From: Streptomyces sp. NRRL WC-3742
Lineage (GTDB): Bacteria > Actinomycetota > Actinomycetes > Streptomycetales > Streptomycetaceae
Assembly: GCF_000720635.1 (NCBI RefSeq)
Contig: NZ_JOCF01000017.1
Coordinates: forward strand, 30,711-94,710
Reading direction: 5' to 3'
Length of the DNA: 64,000 nucleotides
Shown: positions 8,018-14,607 of the stretch, in pieces
How the letters are laid out: each line of letters begins with the position of its first letter
Position numbering within the stretch: position 1 is the stretch's first letter
Program-made: the position numbers and the translations under genes
Notes under the pieces: model-generated
The model's database searches: none
The model's input: the letters and a program-made list of their open reading frames with translations, nothing else
What the model was told of the DNA's origin: nothing

Positions 8018-9208
8018 GTGAGCACGCAGCAGATCACCCCCAAGCAGCGGGGCTACCTGATCGTCAACTCCCACCCCGCCGGCAGCGCGGCCACCGTCGA
8101 GCGGCTCTGGGAGGGCCTCGAGCCCGCCTCCGGCGACCGGCGCCCGGTCGCCCTGGTGCTCGGCTCCAGCGCGGGCTACGGCCTGTCCATCCTCCTGGCG
8201 GGCCTGCGCCGCCACGGCATCCGGGGCGTCGGCGTCGCCTACGAGACCCCCGCCAGCGAGCGCCGCACCGCCACCGCCGGCTGGTACCGCACGGCCGCCG
8301 GCGCCGAGCTGATCGAGCGGGACGGCGGCGACTTCACGTTCGTCAACGCCGACGCCTACGCGGACGCCACCCGTACGGACGTCCTCAAGCTGGTCGCCGA
8401 CCGCTACGGCAAGGTCGACTACCTGATCTACTCGCTCGCCTCCCCGCGGCGCACCGACCCGGCCACCGGCGAGGTCCACCACTCCGTCATCAAGCCGATC
8501 GGCGGCGCCTACACCTCGGCGTCCCTGGTCTTCGAGGACGGCGCGCCGCAGATCGGCAGCGTCGACCTCACCCCGGCCGACGAGGCCGAGCGCGCCGCCA
8601 CCGTCAAGGTCATGGGCGGCGAGGACTGGCAGCTGTGGGTGAAGGCCCTCGCCGAGGCCGACCTCCTCGCCGACGGCTTCACCACCGCCGCGCTCTCCTA
8701 CGTCGGCTCCGAGATCACCGCCCCCGTCTACCGCCAGGGCACCATCGGCGCGGCCAAGGAGCACCTGGAGGCCACCGCGCACCGGCTGCAGACGGAGCTG
8801 GGCGAGCGCGGCCGGGCTTACACCGTCGTGGCCGGCGCGGCCGTCACCCAGGCGTCGACGGCGATCCCGTCCATCGCCCTCTACACCTCGCTGCTGCGCA
8901 ACGTCCTTGGCGAGGACGGCTGGCGCACCACTGCCGACCAGGCCGTGGACCTGTGGGAGCAGCTGACGGGCGCGCGGGAGCTGAACCTGGACGGGCAGGG
9001 GCGCATCCGCCTCGACGGCTGGGAGCTGGACGGCACCGTGCAGGAGCGCGTGCGCGAGCTGTGGGCGGACCCGGCGGCGGCGCTGGCGGCCGAGCCGGCC
9101 GGGGCGGCGTGGTTCTACCAGCAGTTCCGGGAGCTGTACGGCTGGGACGTGCCCGGCGTCGACTACGAGGCCGTGGTCGAGACGGCGGTGGCCTGGCCTT
9201 CGCGGTAG
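8018..9208 (+). CDS. fabV: FabV-type enoyl-ACP / trans-2-enoyl-CoA reductase
   Basis: NADH-dependent enoyl reductase of the FabV/TER branch of the SDR superfamily, catalysing the last reduction of a fatty-acid elongation cycle or reduction of crotonyl-CoA-like substrates. The 396-residue protein starts at GTG 8018 behind GGAGAAGAGGG. It has the nucleotide motif VLGSSAGYGLS (about residues 47-57) and the diagnostic catalytic Tyr238-x8-Lys247 (YRQGTIGAAK), a wider spacing than the x6 of FabI. Length fits FabV. FabV is known for tolerance to triclosan. It follows the LysR gene in the same direction after 128 bp. A much longer open frame extends upstream of 8018 but overlaps lysR and is not coding. 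Confidence 0.9.
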   Translation: MSTQQITPKQRGYLIVNSHPAGSAATVERLWEGLEPASGDRRPVALVLGSSAGYGLSILLAGLRRHGIRGVGVAYETPASERRTATAGWYRTAAGAELIERDGGDFTFVNADAYADATRTDVLKLVADRYGKVDYLIYSLASPRRTDPATGEVHHSVIKPIGGAYTSASLVFEDGAPQIGSVDLTPADEAERAATVKVMGGEDWQLWVKALAEADLLADGFTTAALSYVGSEITAPVYRQGTIGAAKEHLEATAHRLQTELGERGRAYTVVAGAAVTQASTAIPSIALYTSLLRNVLGEDGWRTTADQAVDLWEQLTGARELNLDGQGRIRLDGWELDGTVQERVRELWADPAAALAAEPAGAAWFYQQFRELYGWDVPGVDYEAVVETAVAWPSR

Positions 9209-9222
9209 TCGCGTCCTGGTGG

Positions 9223-9256
9223 CCCCGGCCCGCTCGTCGTCGCGAGCGGGTCGGGG
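9223..9256. terminator. Bidirectional terminator after fabV
   Basis: 14-bp stem, 9223-9236 (CCCCGGCCCGCTCG) with 9243-9256, with one G-U pair and a 6-nt loop, followed on the plus strand by CTTCT. It separates the convergent fabV and TetR genes. Confidence 0.8.
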
Positions 9257-9259
9257 CTT

Positions 9260-9865
9260 CTACGTGCCCGGGAGCAGGGTGGCGAGGGCGGTGCGCAGCA
9301 GGAACGCCTCGGCGCGGTCCCAGGACCAGCCGTTCTCGACGACCAGGGTGCGCCAGCTGCCCGGGCCGAACCAGAACCAGAGGAGGTCCGCGGTCTCCTC
9401 CGCCTGTCCCAGGGCGTGCAGGTGCTGGGCGGTGGCGTCGAGGGCGGTGCGGTAGGAGGCGGTGGCGCGCTCCCAGAGGGCCTCGCCGTCCTCGTGGGAG
9501 GGCAGCGCCTTGTGGATCGCCTCGTGCACGGTGAACATGCTCTCGTTCCCGGCCCGGGTGCCGCGGGCCAGCGCGGTGAGGGTGGCCTCCTGGCTCTGCG
9601 CGGCGAGTACGTCGCGCATCGCCCGCTCCTCGCCGGAGGACCGTACGGCGGTGTCGACGATCTCGTTGAGGATGTCGCCCTTGCTCCCGGCGCTGGCGAA
9701 CACGGCCTTGGCGGAGACGCCCGCGTCGGCGGCGATGTCGGCGACGGTGACCCGGCCGTAGCCGCGCTCGGCGAACAGCCGGGTCGCCGACCCGAGGATC
9801 TGGGCGCGGGTCCGGGCGGCGGCCTGCTCCCGCAAGGGGGAGACGTACCTGCGTTTGGTCGGCAT
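9260..9865 (-). CDS. TetR family transcriptional regulator
   Basis: 201-residue TetR regulator. The N-terminus is basic (MPTKRRYVSP), and the HTH reads ATRLFAERGYGRVTVADIAA then GVSAKAVFASAGSKGDIL. The recognition helix has an unusual VFASAGSK where most family members have a YY/YF-x-x-F pattern. The C-terminal domain is of unknown specificity. Divergent from the NTF2-like gene, with a perfect palindrome 29 bp upstream of its start, so it likely regulates itself and that gene. Confidence 0.9.
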   Translation of the reverse strand: MPTKRRYVSPLREQAAARTRAQILGSATRLFAERGYGRVTVADIAADAGVSAKAVFASAGSKGDILNEIVDTAVRSSGEERAMRDVLAAQSQEATLTALARGTRAGNESMFTVHEAIHKALPSHEDGEALWERATASYRTALDATAQHLHALGQAEETADLLWFWFGPGSWRTLVVENGWSWDRAEAFLLRTALATLLPGT

Positions 9866-9894
9866 GGGATCAGCCTAGCTTCGAAAAGTGCTGG

Positions 9895-9909
9895 ACCTAT
9901 TCAATAGGT
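9895..9909. promoter_or_regulatory. Palindromic operator for the TetR/NTF2-like pair
   Basis: ACCTATT-C-AATAGGT, a perfect 7+1+7 palindrome and by far the most A/T-rich stretch nearby. It sits in the 110-bp gap between the divergent TetR gene and the NTF2-like gene. Size and symmetry match TetR half-sites; direct binding is inference. Confidence 0.65.
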
Positions 9910-9975
9910 GGTGAGTAACCTGAATATCGGTCAGGGCGGGGACGTGCCCCGCCCTCCTGAGAGAGGACCCGAACC

Positions 9976-10533
9976 ATGGGAATGACACCCGAGGACCTGG
10001 CCCGCGGCCTCTTCGACGTCCTGGCCACCGGCGACCCGGCCCTGGCCGCGGAGGTCGTCCACCCGGACTTCGTCAACCGCGAAGCCGTCGTCTCCCCCGC
10101 CGCCTGCTCCCTCCCCGGCCCCGCCGGCGCCCTCGCCTCCGGCGCGTGGCTGCGCGCGGCCTTCAGCGACCTGGGCTTCCCCGTCACGGCCGTGGTCCAC
10201 GAGGGCGACCAGGTGTGGATACGGCTGCGCATGGTCGGCCGGCACACCGGACCGTTCGTGCGGTACCGCGACGGGCAGCTCGACCAGGCGATCCCGCCCA
10301 CGGGAGTGGAGATCGACACCGACCAGGTGCACGTACTCCACCTGCGGGACGGCAAGGTCGTGCGCCACGAGGCCGTCCGCGACGACCTCACCCTGCTCGG
10401 CCAGTTCGGCATCTTCCCGCCCAACCCCGCCACCCTGCAGGTCATCGAGGACTGGCAGAGCGACGGCCGCGCGGTCGAGGCCGCCGCCCGTATCTCCGAA
10501 TCAGCCATGAAGGCGGCGGATTCGGCCCTCTGA
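9976..10533 (+). CDS. NTF2-like / SnoaL-like polyketide-cyclase family protein
   Basis: 185-residue protein of the SnoaL-like ester cyclase group within the NTF2 fold. The typical opening MTPEDLARGLFDVLATGDPA is followed by VHPDFVNREA. The centre has LRAAFSDLGFPVTAVVHEGDQVW and a RMVGRHTGPF strand, and near the end is VHVLHLRDGKVVRHEAVRDD. These proteins cyclise or bind small aromatic or terpenoid ligands; no polyketide genes are nearby, so the role is open. Start ATG 9976 follows GAGAGGA. Likely repressed by the divergent TetR protein. Confidence 0.82.
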   Translation: MGMTPEDLARGLFDVLATGDPALAAEVVHPDFVNREAVVSPAACSLPGPAGALASGAWLRAAFSDLGFPVTAVVHEGDQVWIRLRMVGRHTGPFVRYRDGQLDQAIPPTGVEIDTDQVHVLHLRDGKVVRHEAVRDDLTLLGQFGIFPPNPATLQVIEDWQSDGRAVEAAARISESAMKAADSAL

Positions 10534-10546
10534 GGGGGAGTCGGTC

Positions 10547-10579
10547 GCACGAGAAGTCGGCCCCGCCGACTTCTCGTGC
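10547..10579. repeat. Palindromic element copy 1 (core GAAGTCGGC)
   Basis: Perfect 15-bp inverted repeat, GCACGAGAAGTCGGC with its complement at 10565-10579, around a CCC loop, directly after the NTF2-like gene. Two more copies with the same core and altered but still complementary outer arms lie at 12751 and 13384. It could act as a terminator or as a mobile palindromic repeat. Confidence 0.85.
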
Positions 10580-10694
10580 AGTGGCCGGGGGCGTACCGGC
10601 GCGGTCGGGTTGCGGGCCGGAGGCGGAGGGGTAGAGGCGCCCTCGCCGACTTCCGGCCCCTCACCCCACTCCTCGATCAAGGAGACCGGCACCC

Positions 10695-11615
10695 ATGCTG
10701 AGGATCACCGCGGACATCTACTCCGGCCGACCCAACCCCGTGGCGGACATCGACGACGAGGCGGAGGCGCGCGCCGCCCTCCGCGAACTGGCGAGGGACC
10801 GGGACCTGCTCTCCGGCGCCCGGTCCACCGAGGCGCAGACGGGTGGCCTGGGCCTGCGGGGCTTATGGCTGGAGACCTTCGACGATGAGCTCGCCCGCGA
10901 CTTCGACGTGGAGCCCCGGGTCTTCCTCCCCGCCGGGGCACAGGCGGGCCGCGGCCGGGCGGCGGAGGTCGCCGAACGGCTGATCGCCACCGCGGACTGG
11001 CGCGAGGCGCCCGAGACGCTCACCGGCGAAGCACTGCCGGTCGAGGAGGACTTCCGGGAGTTCCTGCTCGGCCAACTCGGCGGCGGCCGGATCTCCGCGA
11101 CGGACCAGGTCGGACCGGCGGGCGGCGAGCAGGGCGAGGAGGGCCTCTCGGTCACCTGCCAGATCGAGTTCGCGGCCTTCAACCCCGGGTTCTGGAACAA
11201 CGACCCGAACGTCATGGCCCACAACAACTGCTACAACTACGCCAGCAACTGGCGCACCAACACCTTCGCCCAGCCCGGGCGCGGCTGCGGCAACATGTAC
11301 CACCAGATCACCTGTGCCGAGGTCGGCCGAGGGGCGCTCTGCGACGGGATGCACCACCGGTTCGACTGCTTCCCCGACAGCGAGAAGCCGCGCTGCCTCG
11401 TCGCCCTGGTCCTCATCCCCGGCGGACGCGACTACCACTGGTACCGCAAGCAGAAGGAGGGCTTCTGGGGCCACAAGCCGGGCGGGACGGCGGCCCGCAA
11501 CTACGACAACAGCGGGCACGTGATCACCAACCCGGAGACGGCGGACCGCGGGCCCTACACGATCTTCTGCGGCTACTTCTACGGCTGCAACAGCCAACGG
11601 CGAAGGATCAACTGA
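10695..11615 (+). CDS. Uncharacterised two-domain protein: YSGRPNP domain plus Cys/His-rich domain
   Basis: 306 residues, function unknown. The N-terminal region (about 1-65) carries ADIYSGRPNP and LGLRGLWLE, shared with the next gene. The C-terminal part (about 155-300) is Cys-rich (nine Cys) with NNCYNYA (Cys179), DYHWYR (His248), WGHKPGG (His260), YDNSG (Asp271) and FCGYFYGC. That Cys...His...Asp order recalls papain-like or amidase catalytic sets, but this is inference; I recognise the motifs only as recurring in uncharacterised bacterial proteins. No signal peptide or membrane segment is seen. Codon 57 is TTA (10863-10865), suggesting bldA-dependent translation. The gene ends 3 nt before the next start, so the pair is an operon. 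Confidence 0.8.
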   Translation: MLRITADIYSGRPNPVADIDDEAEARAALRELARDRDLLSGARSTEAQTGGLGLRGLWLETFDDELARDFDVEPRVFLPAGAQAGRGRAAEVAERLIATADWREAPETLTGEALPVEEDFREFLLGQLGGGRISATDQVGPAGGEQGEEGLSVTCQIEFAAFNPGFWNNDPNVMAHNNCYNYASNWRTNTFAQPGRGCGNMYHQITCAEVGRGALCDGMHHRFDCFPDSEKPRCLVALVLIPGGRDYHWYRKQKEGFWGHKPGGTAARNYDNSGHVITNPETADRGPYTIFCGYFYGCNSQRRRIN

Positions 11616-11618
11616 CGA

Positions 11619-11945
11619 ATGCTCGTGGAAGTCGACCTCTACAGCGGCCGGCCGAATCCGCGGTTCGTGCTGGCAGCCGCCGTCGAAGGGGAGTTGAGGC
11701 ACCGGATCGCGCTACTGGCGCCGACGGGCGGGACCGGCCCACCGGAGGTCGGGCTCGGCTACCGGGGGCTGCGCACACAGGAGTTCCTCGTGTTCGGCGG
11801 CCTGGTGACTGTACGGGGAGCCGACGGACCGGTCCGGTGGCTGCGGGACCCCGGACGGGCGCTGGAACGCTGGCTCCTCGACCAGGGCGCGGGGGAGTTG
11901 GACGCCGAGGTCCTCACGACGGTCCGCCGGGAGCTCGCGCGGTAG
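11619..11945 (+). CDS. Small YSGRPNP-domain protein
   Basis: 108-residue protein of unknown function. It is a stand-alone version of the N-terminal domain of the preceding gene: it opens MLVEVDLYSGRPNP and later has GLGYRGLRTQEF, matching ADIYSGRPNP and LGLRGLWLE upstream. Its tail (VRWLRDPGRALERWLLDQ) is amphipathic. It starts 3 nt after the upstream stop, so both proteins are probably made from one message in similar amounts. A partner, inhibitor or chaperone role for the upstream Cys-rich domain is conceivable but unproven. Confidence 0.75.
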   Translation: MLVEVDLYSGRPNPRFVLAAAVEGELRHRIALLAPTGGTGPPEVGLGYRGLRTQEFLVFGGLVTVRGADGPVRWLRDPGRALERWLLDQGAGELDAEVLTTVRRELAR

Positions 11946-11960
11946 CACTACGCTGCACGG

Positions 11961-12752
11961 ATGATCGAGCCGTCGAACGTACGTCTTGCCGAACTCCTCG
12001 ACCGGCGCGAGGTCGTGGAACCCGCGCCGGAGGAGGTGTTGGCAGCGCTGTTCGAGGGCGGGGTGTTCGTTCCCGTCGCCGAGGCCGGATCGGTGATCTT
12101 CCTCCCGGACCCCGACCAGCCGCCCACCCTGCTCGCCTTCACCGACGCGGCCCTCGGCGCCCGACTGCTCCCGCAGGCCGCCGGGTTCGCGCACTGCGAC
12201 GCGGCGCGGCTCAGGGACATCCTGGCGAAGACCGGCGTCTCCCGGCTGGGGGTCCGCTCCGGCAACGGGCAGGCGATCTTCCCCGAGCAGACGCTGCGGG
12301 AGTGGGCGACCCACGGCTCGGGGGCGGAGATGCGGCTCGACTGGTCCACGGACCCGGTGGCCATCGCCCTGCGCGACGCGCTCTCCCGCCGGATCGGCGA
12401 GTTTCCCGCCGTCCGCTCGGCGTGGGTCGCGCAGGTCCGGTGGCAGGAGAGCGGCGAGCAGCACCTGCTGCTGCACATCGCGGTGGACGAGGAACTGCCC
12501 TCGGCCTCCGCCGACCGCCTGATGCAGGTGCTGCTGGGAGAGGAGGTGGAGCTGGGCCCCACCCACCCCAAGGTCGGCATGCTCGCCCTGAACACCACTA
12601 CCCACGCCGACACCATCGCCGACCTGGACCGGAGGGGCCTCGACACCGTCCACCACGACGCGGACACGGGCCAGATCAAGGTCATCTCCCGCGAGTACGA
12701 CACCCCGCCCGCCGACCCCCGCCCCAAGCGCCGCTGGTTCGGCCGCTCCTGA
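11961..12752 (+). CDS. SseB family protein
   Basis: 263-residue protein resembling enhanced-serine-sensitivity protein SseB. The N-terminal domain (about 1-125) reads FVPVAEAGSVIFLPD and LLAFTDAALG, and the C-terminal domain (about 130-235) reads SAWVAQVRWQESGEQHLLLHIAV. SseB raises serine sensitivity in E. coli, but its molecular role is unknown. ATG 11961 lies 15 bp after the YSGRPNP gene stop, so it may share that operon. The stop TGA overlaps the first bases of palindrome copy 2. Confidence 0.75.
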   Translation: MIEPSNVRLAELLDRREVVEPAPEEVLAALFEGGVFVPVAEAGSVIFLPDPDQPPTLLAFTDAALGARLLPQAAGFAHCDAARLRDILAKTGVSRLGVRSGNGQAIFPEQTLREWATHGSGAEMRLDWSTDPVAIALRDALSRRIGEFPAVRSAWVAQVRWQESGEQHLLLHIAVDEELPSASADRLMQVLLGEEVELGPTHPKVGMLALNTTTHADTIADLDRRGLDTVHHDADTGQIKVISREYDTPPADPRPKRRWFGRS

Positions 12753-12775
12753 GAAGTCGGCCCGGCCGACTTCTC
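12751..12775. repeat. Palindromic element copy 2 (core GAAGTCGGC)
   Basis: GAGAAGTCGGC (12751-12761) pairs with GCCGACTTCTC (12765-12775) around CCG; the following GTGCA matches copy 1. The outer left arm is missing because the SseB stop codon occupies it. It lies between the convergent SseB and Nudix genes and may terminate both. Confidence 0.8.
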
Positions 12776-12792
12776 GTGCAGGGTGAGCCGCG

Positions 12793-13314
12793 TTACGACC
12801 CGGTCCGGGGTGGTTCGTGGCGATGCGTGAGATAGCGAGCGAACGCCTCCTGCCCGTCCGGGATGAAGCGCCACTGCCGGACGGCCTCTCGCAACTCCGC
12901 CCCCGTCAGCCAAGCGTGCCAGGCGACCTCTTCCGGGTCCGGCGTCACCTCGCTCGTGATCACGGCCTCGTGCACGCCGAGCCAGTACGGGCTGACTGCC
13001 CCTCGGCACAGGAACTTGAACAGGAAGCGCACCGGCACGTGAACGCCCAGCTCCTCGGCCAACTCCCTGGCCGCCGCCTGCTCATAGGACTCGCCCACGC
13101 CCACGGCCCCGCCGAACATCACCTCGTGGTGGCCCGGGAACCGTGACAGGTTCCCGGGCCGCCGGTAGATCAGCACCCGCCCCTGCTGATCACGGCAGAC
13201 CGTCGTCGCGACCCGGTGCAGCCAGCCTCGACGGATGGCCTCACCGCGGTCCACCACCGCCAGCACCTGATCCTGATCATCCACGCGCTCCACCGGCTCC
13301 TCCACGGGACCCAC
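12793..13314 (-). CDS. Nudix hydrolase
   Basis: 173-residue Nudix protein hydrolysing a nucleoside diphosphate linked to another moiety; substrate unknown. The Nudix box spans GGAVGVGESYEQAAARELAE followed by ELGV, with all Glu ligands present. The flanking order (GWLHRVATTVCRDQQGRVLI, LSRFPGHHEV) resembles the YfcD/IPP-isomerase-like Nudix group. Start GTG 13314 is the first good in-frame start; ribosome site weak. It converges with SseB across palindrome copy 2. Confidence 0.88.
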   Translation of the reverse strand: MGPVEEPVERVDDQDQVLAVVDRGEAIRRGWLHRVATTVCRDQQGRVLIYRRPGNLSRFPGHHEVMFGGAVGVGESYEQAAARELAEELGVHVPVRFLFKFLCRGAVSPYWLGVHEAVITSEVTPDPEEVAWHAWLTGAELREAVRQWRFIPDGQEAFARYLTHRHEPPRTGS

Positions 13315-13383
13315 GATCGCATGACCGTCGTCAGCGCGGCCCCGCTTCTGCGCGGAGGACTGGGAGGACGATGGCTGGCCCGG

Positions 13384-13418
13384 TGCGCAGGAAGTCGGCG
13401 GGGCCGACTTCCTGCGCA
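13384..13418. repeat. Palindromic element copy 3 (core GAAGTCGGC)
   Basis: Perfect 16-bp inverted repeat: TGCGCAGGAAGTCGGC (13384-13399), GGG loop, and complement 13403-13418. The nine-base core is identical to copies 1 and 2, whereas the outer bases (GCGCAG here, GCACGA in copy 1) differ but keep pairing, i.e. compensatory change. Confidence 0.85.
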
Positions 13419-13423
13419 GTAGG

Positions 13424-13696
13424 TCACGGGCGGTGGGTGGTGGTGGTGATGCGGTGGGTGGTCCAGGTGGTCATGCTGCCGAGGTAGAGGATGGTGCTCC
13501 AACTGCCGTGGCGGGTCAGGCAGCTGGCGACGCCGTCGCCGCCGGCGGGGCCGATGCACAGGCGGATGAAGTCCCGGTGGGCCTCGCGGACGGGGAGACT
13601 GCGGACCTGCTCCCAGAGGACGGGCAGCGCGCGCTCGAGGTCGGGGAAGAGCGTGGGAGGCATGAGTCCGGTGATCTCGGCCCGGACGGGGGTCAC
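13424..13696 (-). CDS. Hypothetical protein next to an ATPase remnant
   Basis: 90-residue protein starting at GTG 13696 (MTPVRAEITGLMPP after initiation). Its GTG overlaps the TGA of the truncated ATP-binding frame upstream (GTGA), which suggests it was once the second gene of that operon. The sequence has LFPDLERALPVLWEQVRSLP, a Cys in FIRLCIGPAGGDG, and a Thr/His-rich end. No family recognised. Codon use looks ordinary, but with the upstream gene lost its own translation signal is weak, so it may no longer be expressed. Confidence 0.5.
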   Translation of the reverse strand: MTPVRAEITGLMPPTLFPDLERALPVLWEQVRSLPVREAHRDFIRLCIGPAGGDGVASCLTRHGSWSTILYLGSMTTWTTHRITTTTHRP

Positions 13697-13767
13697 GCGG
13701 CGGCGGCCTGGAGGTGGCACCAGACGAACTTGCCGATGCCGCCCTTGCGCGGGCAGCAGCCCCACTG
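13693..13767 (-). pseudogene. C-terminal remnant of an anti-sigma-like ATP-binding protein
   Basis: Reads QWGCCPRKGGIGKFVWC then HLQAAAA and stop. This is the characteristic tail of the small RsbW-like HATPase proteins of streptomycetes (WG..PR...GK.VW). Everything upstream, including the ATP-binding core, is missing, and opposite-strand DUF5753 sequence begins immediately. Identification is from the tail only. Confidence 0.6.
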
Positions 13768-13768
13768 G

Positions 13769-13920
13769 GTGGAGGCCGACGCCTCGGATGCCTACAGCGT
13801 GGAGACCTTCCTCGTCCCCGGCCTCTTGCAGACGGAGGACTACACCCGGGCCGTGGTTCGGGCGCAGATAGAGGATGCCAGCGTCGATCAGGTCGAACAG
13901 CTGACGAAGGTGCGGATGGA
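13769..13920 (+). pseudogene. Internal fragment of a WhiJ-like (XRE/DUF5753) regulator
   Basis: Open frame without start or HTH, reading VEADASDAYSVETFLVPGLL, then QTEDYTRAVVRAQ and VRMERRSV. The block around VPGLLQTEDYTRAV is the hallmark of the DUF5753 domain found C-terminal to XRE helix-turn-helix domains in actinomycetes. The N-terminal DNA-binding part is gone, and the frame breaks into a DUF397 tail near 13911-13921. Confidence 0.7.
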
Positions 13921-13992
13921 ACGGCGATCGGTGCCGAGGCTTGGGCCTCGTTTGTTGCGGGGATCAAGGGCGGGGAGTTCCCGACCGGCTGA
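13912..13992 (+). pseudogene. C-terminal remnant of a DUF397 protein
   Basis: In the next frame after the DUF5753 fragment: DGTAIGAEAWASFVAGIKGG then EFPTG and stop, the typical end of DUF397 proteins, which are encoded directly after WhiJ-like regulators. The sudden frame and family switch implies a deletion that removed the end of one gene and most of the next. Confidence 0.7.
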
Positions 13993-14003
13993 GACAACTG
14001 AAG

Positions 14004-14034
14004 CGCCCCGCACGGCTCGTGGCCGTGCGGGGCG
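14004..14034. terminator. Hairpin terminator
   Basis: 13-bp perfect stem, CGCCCCGCACGGC (14004-14016) with 14022-14034, 5-nt loop. It lies between the DUF397 remnant and the end of the minus-strand hypothetical gene and can serve both. Confidence 0.75.
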
Positions 14035-14039
14035 GCTGT

Positions 14040-14519
14040 CTAAAAGACGTTGTCGTACCAGAAGAAGAAGATCCGCAGCAGGGCACCGGGGGCGCCCGCG
14101 CCGAAGGTGAGCACCAGGGCCTGGGCGATGGCCACATCGGTGGGGTCGAGGCCCTGCGACCACGTAAGCCTTGCGTGGCGGCCGGGGATCGTGGAGCCGG
14201 GGGAGTACGAGCGTAGGGTGCTGCTTGCTCGGGCGATGACCGTGCCGTTGCGGCGTACTTCTGCGCGGCGGAGGGTGGTGGGGCGCAGCTCATAAGTGCG
14301 CTCGCCGACTACCGCTGTCCACGCGCGGGACTTGCGGCGGGGGTTCCAGCGGCTCCTGTTCTGGCTGGTGGGGACCGAGTGGCCGCCGAAGTTGATTCTG
14401 CCGTGGCGGCGATCGGGGACCGCGATGACGGCCGGGATGCCCGGGCCGTGGATGCGGGCGACTACCGAGGGCCACGGATCGTAGTCGATCTGTATCGGCC
14501 CGAACGGGCCGTCGATCAC
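14040..14519 (-). CDS. Conserved hypothetical protein
   Basis: 159 residues starting at GTG 14519. No function recognised. The N-terminal half (FGPIQIDYDPWPSVVARIHG) looks beta-rich. The middle is Arg/Ser-rich with WTAVVGERTYELRP. The C-terminus (LDPTDVAIAQALVLTFGAGA, then PGALLRIFFFW) is hydrophobic and may contact the membrane; similar endings occur in unannotated streptomycete proteins. In S. coelicolor, as I recall, the AraC-like nrdS follows nrdAB; this gene occupies that place and is not related to it. Confidence 0.6.
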   Translation of the reverse strand: MIDGPFGPIQIDYDPWPSVVARIHGPGIPAVIAVPDRRHGRINFGGHSVPTSQNRSRWNPRRKSRAWTAVVGERTYELRPTTLRRAEVRRNGTVIARASSTLRSYSPGSTIPGRHARLTWSQGLDPTDVAIAQALVLTFGAGAPGALLRIFFFWYDNVF

Positions 14520-14557
14520 CTGCTGTTGCGATATACCTGAGAATCCCCCGTGGATAC

Positions 14558-14597
14558 AGCGGAGCTGCCGTAGGCCAACGCCTACGGCAGCTCCGCT
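14558..14597. terminator. Terminator of the nrdAB operon
   Basis: Perfect 18-bp inverted repeat, AGCGGAGCTGCCGTAGGC (14558-14575) with 14580-14597, CAAC loop, 10 nt beyond the nrdB stop on the minus strand. Confidence 0.85.
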
Positions 14598-14607
14598 ACT
14601 GGTCGAT

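Noticed and set aside
6929..9208. 759-codon plus-strand frame ending with fabV
   Set aside because: Its first 363 codons overlap lysR out of frame and are Arg/Pro-rich nonsense; FabV homology begins at 8018.
13433..14110. Single plus-strand gene of 225 codons across the DUF5753 fragment
   Set aside because: Only residues around VPGLLQTEDYTRAV match a family. The first 110 codons are the reverse of a minus-strand gene and the last part leaves the frame where a DUF397 tail continues in another, so remnants fit better.
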